A DNA stretch of 64,000 bases from Solirubrobacter sp963736505 (GCA_963736505.1 CAVTOZ010000005.1:806001-870000), one strand, 5' to 3'. Numbered from the stretch's first letter, positions 43,956 through 53,211 are shown. Notes: generated from the letters alone by a model not told the origin. Numbers and translations are program-made.

Positions 43956-45155
43956 ATGCCGACCGTCGCCTATCGGCTGCGCGGGATCGAGCAGCTGCTC
44001 AGCGTGGAGGACTACCGCCGCGCGGCCCGCCGCCGGGTGCCGCGCGTGGTCTGGGATTACGTCGAGGGCGGAGCGGACGACATGGTCACCGTCGCTCGCA
44101 ACCGGGACGCGTTCTCGCGCTGGGCGCTGCGGATGCGCGCGATGACGGGACACCGTGAGCGGCGGCTGCAGAGCAGGGTCGCCGGCGCCGAGCTCGCGTT
44201 GCCGGTCCTGCTCGCTCCCACCGGAGGACTCGGGCTCGCGCAGTGGCGCGGCGATCTCGCGGCGGCGCGGGCGGCCGAAGCGGCGGGGACGCGGCTCGTG
44301 CTGAGCACGGCCTCGTCGTGGTCGATCGAGGAGGTCGGCGCGGCCACGCGCGCCGACCACTTCTTCCAGCTCTATCCCGGCGGGGAGCGCACCGCGACGC
44401 TGATGCAGCGCGCGTGGCATGCAGGCTTCCGCGGCCTGTTCGTCACGGTGGACGTGCCGGTGCTCGGCAACCGCGAGGGGGAGCGGCGCCACGGCTACGC
44501 GCACACGGGCTCCGGGGTCGGCACGCGCACGATCGTGCTGAACCCGCGCGAGGCGCTCGATATGGCGCGGCACCCACGATGGGTCTACGAGCTCTACCGC
44601 CACCGCCGCAGCTCGATGCGCAACCTGCTCCCGACGGCGGGCATCGGCGCCGCGCTGCAGTCGATCGAGATGCTGCATCGCGAGATCGAGCAGGCGACGT
44701 TCGCCTGGGACGACCTCGCGTGGATCCGCGACCAGTGGCCGGGTGCCCTCTACGTCAAGGGCCTGCTGGAGGCAGAGGACGCCCGCAGCGCGGTCGCTCT
44801 CGGCTGCGACGGCGTCGTCGTCTCCAACCACGGCGGGCGGCAGCTCGACCATGCGCGCGCGTCGCTCGAGGCGCTACCGGAGATCGCGGACGCGATCGGC
44901 GACCGCGCGCAGGTGCTCCTCGATGGCGGCATCCGGCGCGGGACCGACGTCGTGAAGGCGCTCGCGCTCGGCGCGGACGCCGTCCTGATCGGCCGGCCGC
45001 AGATCTACGGGCTGATCGTCAGCGGCGAGCAGGGCATCGTGGATGTGCTCGGGATCCTGCGAGCAGAGATCGACCGCGCGCTCGCCCTGATGGGCGTCGG
45101 CGATGTCGCCGAGCTCGACCGCTCGTGGATCGTCCCCAGCGGCGACGGCGGTTGA
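43956..45155 (+). CDS. FMN-dependent alpha-hydroxy-acid oxidase/dehydrogenase
   Basis: 399 residues of the LldD/glycolate oxidase family. DYVEGGADD, FFQLYPGG, LYVKGLLEAEDA, the catalytic block VVVSNHGGRQLDHA (His and Arg) and VLLDGGIRRGTDVVKALALGADAVLIGRP all fit. It oxidises a 2-hydroxy acid to a 2-oxo acid. Lactate is only one of several options, and no transporter gene helps. Family L-lactate context with the LarA-like protein 31 kb away is too distant to use. Confidence 0.92.
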   Translation: MPTVAYRLRGIEQLLSVEDYRRAARRRVPRVVWDYVEGGADDMVTVARNRDAFSRWALRMRAMTGHRERRLQSRVAGAELALPVLLAPTGGLGLAQWRGDLAAARAAEAAGTRLVLSTASSWSIEEVGAATRADHFFQLYPGGERTATLMQRAWHAGFRGLFVTVDVPVLGNREGERRHGYAHTGSGVGTRTIVLNPREALDMARHPRWVYELYRHRRSSMRNLLPTAGIGAALQSIEMLHREIEQATFAWDDLAWIRDQWPGALYVKGLLEAEDARSAVALGCDGVVVSNHGGRQLDHARASLEALPEIADAIGDRAQVLLDGGIRRGTDVVKALALGADAVLIGRPQIYGLIVSGEQGIVDVLGILRAEIDRALALMGVGDVAELDRSWIVPSGDGG

Positions 45156-45187
45156 CGCGGCAACAGGTCAGCTGCGAGTTCGGCGCG

Positions 45188-45754
45188 TCAAGCGCGTGAC
45201 GCGCGCGCCTGCCAAGCGCGCGCCAAGGGCCACCGGATCCGCGTCGCGACGAAGCAGACGAGCACGGCCGCGGCGGTGCCGAGCAGCGCGCCCGCGAGCA
45301 CGTCGGCCGGGTAGTGCACGCCCACGAGGACGCGGCTCACCGCCAGGGCGATCGCCGCGAGCAGTACGGGCAGCGCCCCGCGGCCGAGCCGCATCAGCAG
45401 TACGACCGCGATCGCGAACGCGGCGGTCGCATGGTCGCTCGGGAACCCGGGGTCGGCCGCGTGGGCGAGGAAGAGGTGGATCTGCGGATGCGCGACGAAC
45501 GGCCGCGGGCGATCCACGATGCGCGCGATCGCGGCGGCCATCGCGACCGCGACGCCGGACGCCGCCACGGCCAGCACGCTCGCCGAGACGACCCGCGGGC
45601 GGCGCAGCACCAGACCCGCGATCGCCAGCACGACGACGCCGACGATGAACAGCGGCTCGGAGAGCTGCGCGTAGGCACGCGCGACGTCCTCCCAGCTGTC
45701 GTGATGCTGGGCGAACGCGTTCGCGCTCTCTGCGAGGCTGACGTCGGGCGACAT
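45188..45754 (-). CDS. PAP2-family membrane phosphatase
   Basis: 188 residues with about five membrane helices. The three PAP2 motifs are present: RIVDRPRP, GFPSDHATAAF, and SRVLVGVHYPADVL. It removes a phosphate from a lipid (phosphatidic acid, or undecaprenyl pyrophosphate) at the membrane. ATG at 45754 gives the usual size; a longer start is possible upstream. Divergent from the propeller gene at 45866. Confidence 0.9.
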   Translation of the reverse strand: MSPDVSLAESANAFAQHHDSWEDVARAYAQLSEPLFIVGVVVLAIAGLVLRRPRVVSASVLAVAASGVAVAMAAAIARIVDRPRPFVAHPQIHLFLAHAADPGFPSDHATAAFAIAVVLLMRLGRGALPVLLAAIALAVSRVLVGVHYPADVLAGALLGTAAAVLVCFVATRIRWPLARAWQARASRA

Positions 45755-45865
45755 GCGACGAGGCTCGCGCGGCCATGTGAACGAGTTGTGAATGCCCTGG
45801 GCGTCGGTACAGGTACGGCACTCCGATCGAGCCATGCTGAGGGCGCGTGCGTAACGCCCCGCGGG

Positions 45866-46978
45866 ATGAGGAAGTGGGCGCTGATCTGCGCGGTCGGGCT
45901 CGCCGGCGTGGCGTTGCCGGAAGCGGCGGCGGCGGACTCGCTCCTGTACCGCTGCAACGGGAACCTCTGCCGCGCGGGCGTGGATGGGAGCGGTCGGCGG
46001 CAGCTCACGCGCGACGGCTCGTACTCGTGGTTGTCCGCGACGCGCGACGGGTCGCGCATGGCCGTGAGCCGGGCCACGTACGCGTACGTGCTGGACGGCT
46101 CCGGCCGGCCGATCGGGGCCGCGCTGCCGCGCGGCGGCGCCGCGCTCGTCGCGCAGATCGCGCCCGATGGGAGCGCCGTCGCGACGCTCGAGCTGCTCGG
46201 CGAGCTGACGCCGCCGCCGTACACCGGGCCGCCGGGATCGCCGCCGACGCTCGGCTTCCAGCCGTACCTGTTCACCGCCGCGCCCGACGGCAGCGGGCGC
46301 TCCGTGGTCGCGCGGGACGTGATCGAGACGGCGTGGCTGAGCGGGCGGCTGCTGCGCGACGCCGCGGCCGCGCAGGCGCCCTACCCGCGCGGCGTGTGCG
46401 TACTGGCGTCCAACGCCGACTTCCACTGCGAGCGCGACGTCGCGCGCGACCCGGCGAGCGATCTCTCCTCGCCGGGCGCGTCGCCCGACGGCCGCTTCGT
46501 CGTCGTCGCCCAGTCGCCCGCGGGGCAGCACGGAGGTACGGGACCGCTGGCGCTCTTCGACGCGGCGTCGGGCGCGCTGGTGCGCGCGCTCACCACCGGC
46601 TCCGGCGACGGGCTGCCCAGCTTCTCGCCGGACGGGCGCCAGGTCGTCTTCAACCGCGGCAGCGACATCTACGCCATCGCGGTCGACGGCGCACCGGGGA
46701 GCGAGCGGCGCGTGATCGCCGGCGGCCTGCAGCCGATCTGGGTGACCAGCGGCGCGGCCTGCCGGCGGCGCGGGTCCGTGCGTCCGGTCGTGCGCGGACG
46801 GGCCGTGATCGTCAGCGCCTGCGCACCGTCCGCGGGCCGCCTCACCGTCACGCTGACGCGTCGGGGCCGCCGCGTGGCGCGCCGGACCGTCTCCGCGACC
46901 GCGGGCGGCATCGTCAGCGTCCGCTTCCCGCGCCCGCACGGAAGCGGCGCGCTGCGGGCGACCATCCGGTTCCGCTAG
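45866..46978 (+). CDS. Secreted TolB-like beta-propeller protein, sister of the one at 16547
   Basis: 370 residues with a signal peptide (MRKWALICAVGLAGVALPEAAAADS). Blades such as SLLYRCNGNLCRAGVDGSGRRQLTRDGSYSWLSATRDGSRMAV and PSFSPDGRQVVFNRGSDIYAIAVDG are PD40-type. Two cysteines in the first blade and more in the tail may form disulfides. The tail (VRFPRPHGSGALRATIRFR) is a beta-sandwich like that of the 16.5-kb protein. Function unknown. Confidence 0.82.
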   Translation: MRKWALICAVGLAGVALPEAAAADSLLYRCNGNLCRAGVDGSGRRQLTRDGSYSWLSATRDGSRMAVSRATYAYVLDGSGRPIGAALPRGGAALVAQIAPDGSAVATLELLGELTPPPYTGPPGSPPTLGFQPYLFTAAPDGSGRSVVARDVIETAWLSGRLLRDAAAAQAPYPRGVCVLASNADFHCERDVARDPASDLSSPGASPDGRFVVVAQSPAGQHGGTGPLALFDAASGALVRALTTGSGDGLPSFSPDGRQVVFNRGSDIYAIAVDGAPGSERRVIAGGLQPIWVTSGAACRRRGSVRPVVRGRAVIVSACAPSAGRLTVTLTRRGRRVARRTVSATAGGIVSVRFPRPHGSGALRATIRFR

Positions 46979-47017
46979 ACCGGCGTGGATGCCACGGCGG
47001 GCGGGTACCCGGGCGGC

Positions 47018-47359
47018 ATGCGCACCGTCGCCGACGCCATGATCGCCGGGCCGGTCACCGTCGACCCGACGACGAGCATCCAGGACGCGTCCGCGGCGAT
47101 GCTCGAAGCCCACTCGCACGCCGTCGTGCTGGTCGACGGCGGGCGCGTCTGCGGCCTCGCCACGGCGGAGGACGTCGCGCGCGGGCTCGGAAGCGAGGCG
47201 TCGATCGGCGCCGTCGCCGACCGCGACCCGCTGATCGCCTCCGCGGACGAGCCGCTCGCCGAGGCGCACCTGCGGATGCGCGCCGAGCACCGTCCGGCGG
47301 TCCCGGTGGTGGGCGCCGGCGGCAGGCTCGTCGGGCTGCTCGTCGACCCCGAGGCCTAG
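47018..47359 (+). CDS. CBS-domain pair protein
   Basis: 113 residues from the ATG at 47018 (MRTVADAMIAGPVTVDPTTSIQDASAAMLEA); a GTG at 46985 is possible. Two CBS motifs (about 5-58 and 63-113, the second with HLRMRAEHRPAVPVVGAGGRLVGLL) make a Bateman module, which binds adenosine nucleotides. No enzyme domain is attached, so it is probably a stand-alone energy sensor. The stop overlaps the convergent sulfatase stop by four bases. Confidence 0.88.
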   Translation: MRTVADAMIAGPVTVDPTTSIQDASAAMLEAHSHAVVLVDGGRVCGLATAEDVARGLGSEASIGAVADRDPLIASADEPLAEAHLRMRAEHRPAVPVVGAGGRLVGLLVDPEA

Positions 47360-48855
47360 CGCGCGGCGTTCCAGCACTCGTGCGCGCCGTGGCAGTCCTG
47401 GAGTCGCTCCAGCTGCGCGTGGAGCTCTTCGCGCCGCGCCGGGGTCAGTAAGCGCGCGATGTTGCGACGCTCGAACGGGTCCTTGGCGATGTCGTAGTAC
47501 TCGCGCTCGTCGGAGCTGTACTCGATGTAGACGGCTTCGACACCGGGGCGCGAGATCCGCATCGCGTCATAGGTCGTCGGGTCGCCGCCGTGGGGGCCGT
47601 CTTCGTAGTCGGGGTCGGTGCGGGCCAGGCGGCGGCCGCGGTGCTCGACGAGCGCGAGCGTGCGCCACGGCGGCGTGCGGATCGTCGGGTGCAGGAGCGG
47701 GACGAGGCTGTGGCCGTCGCTGTGCGGGCTCGGCGTCCCGCCCGCGAGCTGGATGAACGTCGGCGCGAGGTCCGTGTTCTGCGCGACCTGATGGACGACC
47801 TTGCCGTGCGGCACACCCGGCCCGGCGACGATCAGCGGCACGCGCACGTCGGTGTCGAACGCCGTCATCTTGCCCCACGTCAGCCGGTGCTGGCCCATGT
47901 GGTAGCCGTTGTCGGAGCTGAACACGATGTACGTGTTCTTGGGTGCGTGCGCCTCGACGCGGGCGACCATCGCATCGATCGCCTCGACCGACTGCGCCCG
48001 CCGCCGGAAGTCGTCGTCGATCTCGGCGATCTGCTGCGGGGTCAGTCGCGCGCGCTTGCCGAGCCATTTCGGCGGGTCGACGTTCGGCGCGTCGAAGGAC
48101 GGGTCGCGCGGCTGGGTCAGGCCCGGGAAGTCACACGCGTTGCGAGGCGCCGGCGTGTACGGCGCGTGCGGAGCGAACGTCGCGATCTCGACCGCGAACG
48201 GACCGTGTGCCCGGTCGATGAACGACGTCGCGTCGGCGCCGAGCACGTCGACGCCGTAGTCGTCGGGCGCGGCGGTGGTTGCGCAGCCGCCTTGCGGCCC
48301 GCCATAGCGGTCGAACCTCCCGTTGTCGTCGAGCAGATACCCGAACTCGCGGTAGCCGGTGAGGTTGCTCACGTGCCAGTCCGACCACCCTGGCGGGACT
48401 GGCGCTGTCGCACCAGTCATCGCCGGATCGCCGTATCCGTTGAGGTACTTGCCGAGCATCGAGGTCGCATAGCCCCGCTTCTGCAACGCCACCGCGAAGG
48501 TCCGAGTCGCCAGCCTTCGCGCACGGAACTTCGCATAGCCCCCGAGCGGCGCCGTGTTCGAGACGACCTTCGTGTCATGCGGGAACATCCCCGTGAAGAT
48601 CGTCGCGCGCGACGGGCAGCACAGCGAGTCCGCGACGAAGTAGTGGTCGAACGTCTCCCCTCGCTTCTCCAGCGCGACGATGTGCGGCGCGAACCGGCGG
48701 TTGACCAGGTTCCAGGAGAGGTCGTCGGTGAGGATGAACACGATGTTCGGTCTCGCCGCCGCGGCGGCGTCGACCGCCGTGTCCGTTCCGCGATGTGCCA
48801 GACCTGCGACGATCGCGATCGTCACCACCCCCGCCGCCACGGACCGCACCTTCAT
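47356..48855 (-). CDS. Exported sulfatase (type I, formylglycine)
   Basis: 499 residues with a signal anchor (VRSVAAGVVTIAIVAGLAH). NIVFILTDDLSWNLV is the metal-binding start; CCPSRATIFTG gives the C-x-P-S-R formylglycine motif; DNGYHMGQHRLTWGK is the later metal-site block. The lysine and histidine of arylsulfatases are present (GKYLNGYGDP). No anaerobic or FGE maturase is adjacent. ATG at 48855 chosen over GTG at 48864. Substrate unknown; carbohydrate sulfate esters are the usual targets. Confidence 0.93.
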   Translation of the reverse strand: MKVRSVAAGVVTIAIVAGLAHRGTDTAVDAAAAARPNIVFILTDDLSWNLVNRRFAPHIVALEKRGETFDHYFVADSLCCPSRATIFTGMFPHDTKVVSNTAPLGGYAKFRARRLATRTFAVALQKRGYATSMLGKYLNGYGDPAMTGATAPVPPGWSDWHVSNLTGYREFGYLLDDNGRFDRYGGPQGGCATTAAPDDYGVDVLGADATSFIDRAHGPFAVEIATFAPHAPYTPAPRNACDFPGLTQPRDPSFDAPNVDPPKWLGKRARLTPQQIAEIDDDFRRRAQSVEAIDAMVARVEAHAPKNTYIVFSSDNGYHMGQHRLTWGKMTAFDTDVRVPLIVAGPGVPHGKVVHQVAQNTDLAPTFIQLAGGTPSPHSDGHSLVPLLHPTIRTPPWRTLALVEHRGRRLARTDPDYEDGPHGGDPTTYDAMRISRPGVEAVYIEYSSDEREYYDIAKDPFERRNIARLLTPARREELHAQLERLQDCHGAHECWNAAR

Positions 48856-48927
48856 CCCGGCCACGTTAGGCGGGGCGCAGGAACGCCAGCTGAGCGCTCT
48901 TCGCCATTGACCCCGTTGAATTCGGCG

Positions 48928-50013
48928 CTACCGCTCAGCTTGCAACAACTCGAGATACGCGCCGTAGATGTAGATCTTGCCCCGCTTGCGACCGGTGACT
49001 TCGTGCAGGATTCCCGCGCCTTCGAGGCGCTTGAGCGCCGCATTGACAGTGGGGACGCTCAATTCGAGTTCAGCGGCGGCCCCGGTTGCCGCGAGTCCGA
49101 TTCGACGCCCGGCGAGTTCGTGAACGCGCAGCGCCGAGTGCGCGCCGCGGCCGAGCCCATGGATCGTCGCGCGGTCGGTCTCCGCGAGCTCTCGGATGCT
49201 GCGGGCCGTGGCCGTCGCCGAGCTCGCCACGGCGATGACACCCTCGAGGAAGAACTCGAGCCACGCCTCCCAGGCCCCCTCCGTACGGACACGCTGCAGG
49301 TGGTCGTAGTAGGCGTCGCGGTGTTGCTTGAAGTAGAGGCTCAGGTACAGGAGTGGCTGGGCTAGCACCTTCTCGGCGCAGAGCAGCAGCGTGATCAGGA
49401 GGCGTCCGACACGGCCATTGCCGTCGAGGAACGGGTGGATCGTCTCGAACTGAACGTGCGCAAGCGCGGCCTTCACGAGGATCGGGGTCGGACCGTGGAG
49501 AAACTTCTCGAGATCGCTCATCGCTTCCGCGACGTCTTGGGGAGGCGGCGGGACGAATCGTGCGTTGCCGGCCATCAGCAGGGCGTGGACCTCTCGCAAG
49601 AGACGGTTGCTCAGCGGCAGCTCGCCCGAACCGATCCGACGCAGGCCATGGTTCATCGCGGCGACGTAGTTGATCGTCTCTTCGACATCGTCGAGCGGCA
49701 CGCCGGGCACGCCCTCGTTTTCGAGCAGCAGCAGATCGGACAGCGACGACTGAGTGCCCTCGATCTGCGACGAGAGGACCGCCTCCTTGCGGATGTACGA
49801 GTACAGGAACTGCCCGGGGTCAGGGAGCAGCAGCGTCACGGCGTCCAGGCGTCCGAGCCCCTGGTTGGCCTCGTCCAACAAGCCCTGCACGGCCGGCTCG
49901 ATCCGCAATGGCGGATCGGGCGGGAGTGGGGCGGGCACAAACGCCGAGTACCCATCCGCCCCTGTCTGGGCAATCACGGTCTTCCCCGATCGCCGGTTCA
50001 TCGACGCTTGCAT
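48928..50013 (-). CDS. Fic-family AMP-transferase with C-terminal winged helix
   Basis: 361 residues. The Fic motif HPFLDGNGR is at 193-201 and the inhibitory helix motif SSQIEG at 81-86, making this a class II Fic protein whose activity is self-inhibited. An N-terminal Fic_N domain precedes it; the last 60 residues (LELSVPTVNAALKRLEGAGILHEVTGRKRGKIYIYGAYLELL) are a winged helix that may bind DNA. The gene is visibly less GC-rich than its neighbours, which suggests transfer. It probably modifies a host protein; the target is unknown. ATG at 50013; MNRRSG at 50001 is an alternative. Confidence 0.93.
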   Translation of the reverse strand: MQASMNRRSGKTVIAQTGADGYSAFVPAPLPPDPPLRIEPAVQGLLDEANQGLGRLDAVTLLLPDPGQFLYSYIRKEAVLSSQIEGTQSSLSDLLLLENEGVPGVPLDDVEETINYVAAMNHGLRRIGSGELPLSNRLLREVHALLMAGNARFVPPPPQDVAEAMSDLEKFLHGPTPILVKAALAHVQFETIHPFLDGNGRVGRLLITLLLCAEKVLAQPLLYLSLYFKQHRDAYYDHLQRVRTEGAWEAWLEFFLEGVIAVASSATATARSIRELAETDRATIHGLGRGAHSALRVHELAGRRIGLAATGAAAELELSVPTVNAALKRLEGAGILHEVTGRKRGKIYIYGAYLELLQAER

Positions 50014-50023
50014 CGCCGGCTCG

Positions 50024-50057
50024 ATCCTTTACTAAGCGTTGCCACGTAATAAAGGAT
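50024..50057. promoter_or_regulatory. Inverted repeat at the fic promoter
   Basis: ATCCTTTA (50024-50031) and TAAAGGAT (50050-50057) form an 8-bp inverted repeat 10 bases upstream of the fic start in AT-rich sequence. It may be the operator for the winged helix of the Fic protein. Spacing is 18 bases between arms. Confidence 0.55.
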
Positions 50058-50108
50058 AGGCCCGTTTCCTTGATTAGCACGGCGCGTATTCAAGGTTGCG
50101 TCCGGCGG

Positions 50109-50672
50109 TCATCTGCCCGCGGTCACGGCGGTCAGCTCGGCCAGCGACTCGCGGATGAGCTGCGGGAGGTCCGTCTGGTTGGACTCGTCGATCCAGCGTT
50201 CGAACGCGACCTTGAAGACGGCGATCCCGGCCTCGGCGGCGAGGCTGGCGGCGGGCTCTTTGACTCCGCGTTGCCGCAGCACCTCGGCGAATGCCGAGGA
50301 GAGGGAGGCGAGCTTGATCAGCTCGCGCTCGCGGAGCTCCCGGTTGGCCACGATGATCGCCTGGCGCTGCTTGGAGAACTCGCGGTCCTGGATGACGGTG
50401 GCGGCCGCCTGGACGCCGACGGCGACCGCGTCGATGGGAGTCGCCGACTCCGGCGCGTCGGCGACGGCGGCGGCCATCAGCTCCTGCAGGCGGCCCGAGC
50501 CGCCGAACAGGACCTCGCGCTTGTCGGCGTAGTGGCGGAAGAAGGTCCGCTCCGTGAGGCCGGCCCGGCTGGCGATCTCGGCGACCGTGGTCTGCTCGAA
50601 CCCGCGCTCGCGGTAGAGCGCGAGGGCGGCCTGCTCGAGGCGGCCGTGCGGGTTTGGCTCCCATCGGCCCAT
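50109..50672 (-). CDS. TetR-family regulator of the divergent SDR gene
   Basis: 187 residues from the ATG at 50672 (GTG at 50681 possible). The helix-turn-helix is ALALYRERGFEQTTVAEIASRAGLTERTFFRHYADKREVLF. The C-terminal part is an ordinary TetR ligand domain. The divergent SDR gene starts at 50763 and two repeated sites lie between, so this regulator likely represses both genes. Confidence 0.92.
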   Translation of the reverse strand: MGRWEPNPHGRLEQAALALYRERGFEQTTVAEIASRAGLTERTFFRHYADKREVLFGGSGRLQELMAAAVADAPESATPIDAVAVGVQAAATVIQDREFSKQRQAIIVANRELRERELIKLASLSSAFAEVLRQRGVKEPAASLAAEAGIAVFKVAFERWIDESNQTDLPQLIRESLAELTAVTAGR

Positions 50673-50691
50673 GCGCGTCACATCATATTGC

Positions 50692-50740
50692 GATGACAGC
50701 GACTGACATCGGTGCTACGGTGATGACAGCAACTGACATC
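50692..50740. promoter_or_regulatory. Two repeated TetR operators
   Basis: GATGACAGCGACTGACATC (50692-50710) recurs at 50722-50740 with one change (G to A), start-to-start 30 bases apart. Each is an imperfect palindrome of GATGnCAG-N3-CTGnCATC. They lie between TetR and SDR genes. Confidence 0.82.
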
Positions 50741-50762
50741 AACCACCGCGGAGGCTTCAAAC

Positions 50763-51698
50763 ATGCGCGTATTCGTCACAGGAGCATCGGGCTGGATCGG
50801 GTCCGCCGTCACGTCCGAGCTCATCGGCGCGGGGCATGAGGTCGTCGGGCTCGCTCGCTCGGACGCCTCGGCCGACGCCCTCGCCGCCGCCGGCGCCGAG
50901 GTGCAGCGCGGCACGCTCGACGACCTCGACGTCCTGCGCAGCGCGGCTGCCGCGTCGGACGGCGTGATCCACCTGGCGTTCAAGCACGAGAGCGCGTTCT
51001 CGGGCGACTTCCAGGGCGCCGCCGACGCGGACCGCCGCGCCGTCGAGACCTTCGGCGAGGCGCTCGCCGGCTCCGACAAGCCGCTCGTGATCGCGTCCGG
51101 GACGCTCGGGATCGCACCGGGGCGCGTGGCCACCGAGCGCGACGGGCACGGCCCCGCGTCGGCCGTGGCCGGCATGCCCGCCGGCCCGCGGACCCGCTGG
51201 GGCACCGCCGAGCTGACGCTCTCGCTCGCCGGCCGCGGCGTCCGCTCGACGGTCGTCCGGCTCCCGCCGACCAACCACGGCGACGGCGACAACGGCTTCA
51301 TGACGACGATCGTCGGCATCGCGCGCGACAAGGGCGTCTCCGCATACATCGGTGACGGCACCCAGCGCTGGCCCGCGGTGCACCGGCTCGACTCCGCGCG
51401 CCTGTTCCGGCTCGCCGTCGAGACGGCACCCGCGGGAACGACGCTGCACGCCGTCGCCGACGAGGGCGTGCCGCTGCGCGACATCGCCGAGGTGATCGGC
51501 CGCCACCTCGAGCTCCCCGTGGCCTCGATCGCTCCCGAGGACGCCGCCGAGCACTTCAGCTTCCTGGCCGGGTTCCTCGGCGTCGACGTCCCGGCGTCGA
51601 GCGCGCTGACCCGCGAGCAGATGGACTGGCAGCCGACGCAGCCCGGACTGCTCGAGGATCTCGAGCAGGGCCACTACTTCCACGCCCTGGTCAGCTGA
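50763..51698 (+). CDS. NAD-dependent epimerase/SDR-family protein
   Basis: 311 residues. MRVFVTGASGWIGSAVTSELI is the extended-SDR nucleotide loop. In place of the usual Y-x3-K the region reads RTRWGTAELTLSL, so the tyrosine is not where expected and catalysis may differ; this is a feature of atypical SDR-NmrA-like relatives. Ends with LTREQMDWQPTQPGLLEDLEQGHYF. Controlled by the TetR gene beside it; substrate unknown. Confidence 0.88.
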   Translation: MRVFVTGASGWIGSAVTSELIGAGHEVVGLARSDASADALAAAGAEVQRGTLDDLDVLRSAAAASDGVIHLAFKHESAFSGDFQGAADADRRAVETFGEALAGSDKPLVIASGTLGIAPGRVATERDGHGPASAVAGMPAGPRTRWGTAELTLSLAGRGVRSTVVRLPPTNHGDGDNGFMTTIVGIARDKGVSAYIGDGTQRWPAVHRLDSARLFRLAVETAPAGTTLHAVADEGVPLRDIAEVIGRHLELPVASIAPEDAAEHFSFLAGFLGVDVPASSALTREQMDWQPTQPGLLEDLEQGHYFHALVS

Positions 51699-51699
51699 C

Positions 51700-52498
51700 C
51701 TACAGCTGCGCGAGCTCGCCGGCGCTGAGCGACAGACCGAAGGTGTCGCGGAGCGTGCCGGCGAGCTCGCCGTCGCCGATCTCGCGCGCCTCGGTCGACC
51801 GATCGGGGCGCGTGACGGTCAGCGTGCGTCCGATCAGCTCGGTGATCGCGTCCTCGTCCTTGCGCACGACGACGGACCGCGTGACGAACGGCGAGGTCGG
51901 CCACGTCGACGTGTAGTGGTTGGCGACGACGACGTCCGCCGGATGCTGGCGCTGGTCGTCGAAGCCGTACGCGGTGACCCACTCGCCGAGCCGGAGCTCG
52001 CGCAGCTCCCACGCGTGCGGTCCGGTCGAAGCGACCGCGTACGTCCACCCGCCCTGGCGGTGGGGTCCGCCGTCGTCGAGCGGCAGGGGCTCGAGGAGCC
52101 CGGACCCGAAGCCGACGTCGGCCAGCCGGCGCTCCGTGCCGGCACCGACGATCAGCGTCATGTGCGTCCGCGCGCGCGGGCGCTCGCCGTCGCACGCCGA
52201 CCCTGGCGAGCAGGCGCTGGACGGAGTAGCCCAGCCGCTCGAGCACCGCCGCGAACAGCAGGCCGTGCTCGTAGCAGTAGCCGCCGCGGCGGCCGTGGAC
52301 GAGCTTGGCCTCGACGCGCTCGAGCTCGACGGAGATGCCGCGGCCGAAGACGATGTCGAGGTTCTCGAACGGGATCGAGGCGATATGCGCGCGGTGCAGC
52401 GCGGCGAGGCTCGGCGTCGCGCCGGCGTCGTAGCCGATGCGGCGCAGGTAGGCGCCGAGGTCGAGCTGCTCGATGTCCCACTCGCTGGTCACCGACAC
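51700..52498 (-). pseudogene. Arylamine N-acetyltransferase split by a frameshift
   Basis: The GTG at 52498 opens a normal N-terminal NAT domain (MSVTSEWDIEQLDLGAYLRRIGYD, FENLDIVFGRGISVELE) with the catalytic Cys75 in RGGYCYEHG. The frame then turns into arginine/alanine nonsense near 52190. The C-terminal half is in another frame from the position of PRARTHMTLIVGAGTERR to the stop at 51700, and carries the rest of the triad (His in THMTL, Asp in ADVGFG). One base is extra, or two missing, near 52189-52198. If real, this is a pseudogene; it may be a sequencing error. Confidence 0.88.
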
Positions 52499-52560
52499 GG
52501 TGGATGGCGAGACTAGCGAGGCGATCTCACGTTGCCCGGCCGCACCGCGTTGGAGCGGGC

Positions 52561-53211
52561 ATGACGCTGCGTCTCTACGACTACCCGGCCTCGTGCAACT
52601 GCTACAAGGCGCGGCTGCTGCTCGCGCAGCTCGGGCTCGCCTACGAGCGCGTCCCCGTCGACATCTTCGCCGGCGAGACGCTGACGCCCGAGTACGCGCG
52701 GATCAACCCCCAGCGCACGACGCCGGTGCTGGAGACCGGCGACGGCCGCCACCTCACCGAGTCCAACGCGATCCTGCTGTACCTCGCCAAGGGCAGCGCC
52801 TATCTGCCCGAGGACGCGTTCGACCTGGCCTCGGTCGTCGGCTGGCTGATCTACGAGCAGACCGACGTCATCCCGATGATCGGCGGGCTGCGGTTCCGGC
52901 TGCTGACCGGGCGGCTCAAGCCGGATGAGCCCGAGGCGATCCGCCGCCGCGCCGGCGGCGCCAAGGTCCTCGCCGGCCTCGACGCGCACCTGCGCGGCCG
53001 GAGCTTCATGGTCGGCGACGGCTACACGATCGCGGACATCGCCATCTACGGCTACACGCATCTCGCCGGCGAGGCCGGGCTCGAGCTCGATCCGTTCCCG
53101 GCGGTCAAGGCGTGGATCGAGCGCGTGGAGCGCCAGCCGGGCTACGTCGAGGACGTCGAGCCCTACGGCGCCAACGCGGCCCCGGGCGCCGGCGCCTCGA
53201 TCTACGACTGA
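52561..53211 (+). CDS. Glutathione S-transferase-like protein
   Basis: 216 residues. MTLRLYDYPASCNCYKARLLLAQLGLAYERV is a thioredoxin-fold N-domain, and TTPVLETGDGRHLTESNAILLYLA holds the cis-Pro and glutathione-binding ESNAI motif; a helical C-domain follows. Glutathione itself is rare in actinobacteria, so the thiol partner is unclear. The stop overlaps the convergent histidine kinase gene by ten bases. Confidence 0.9.
   Translation: MTLRLYDYPASCNCYKARLLLAQLGLAYERVPVDIFAGETLTPEYARINPQRTTPVLETGDGRHLTESNAILLYLAKGSAYLPEDAFDLASVVGWLIYEQTDVIPMIGGLRFRLLTGRLKPDEPEAIRRRAGGAKVLAGLDAHLRGRSFMVGDGYTIADIAIYGYTHLAGEAGLELDPFPAVKAWIERVERQPGYVEDVEPYGANAAPGAGASIYD

Noticed and set aside
43956..45155. Link of the FMN-dependent hydroxy-acid oxidase with the LarA-like pathway
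   Set aside because: It lies 30 kb away with no shared regulator or signal; a functional link would be guesswork.
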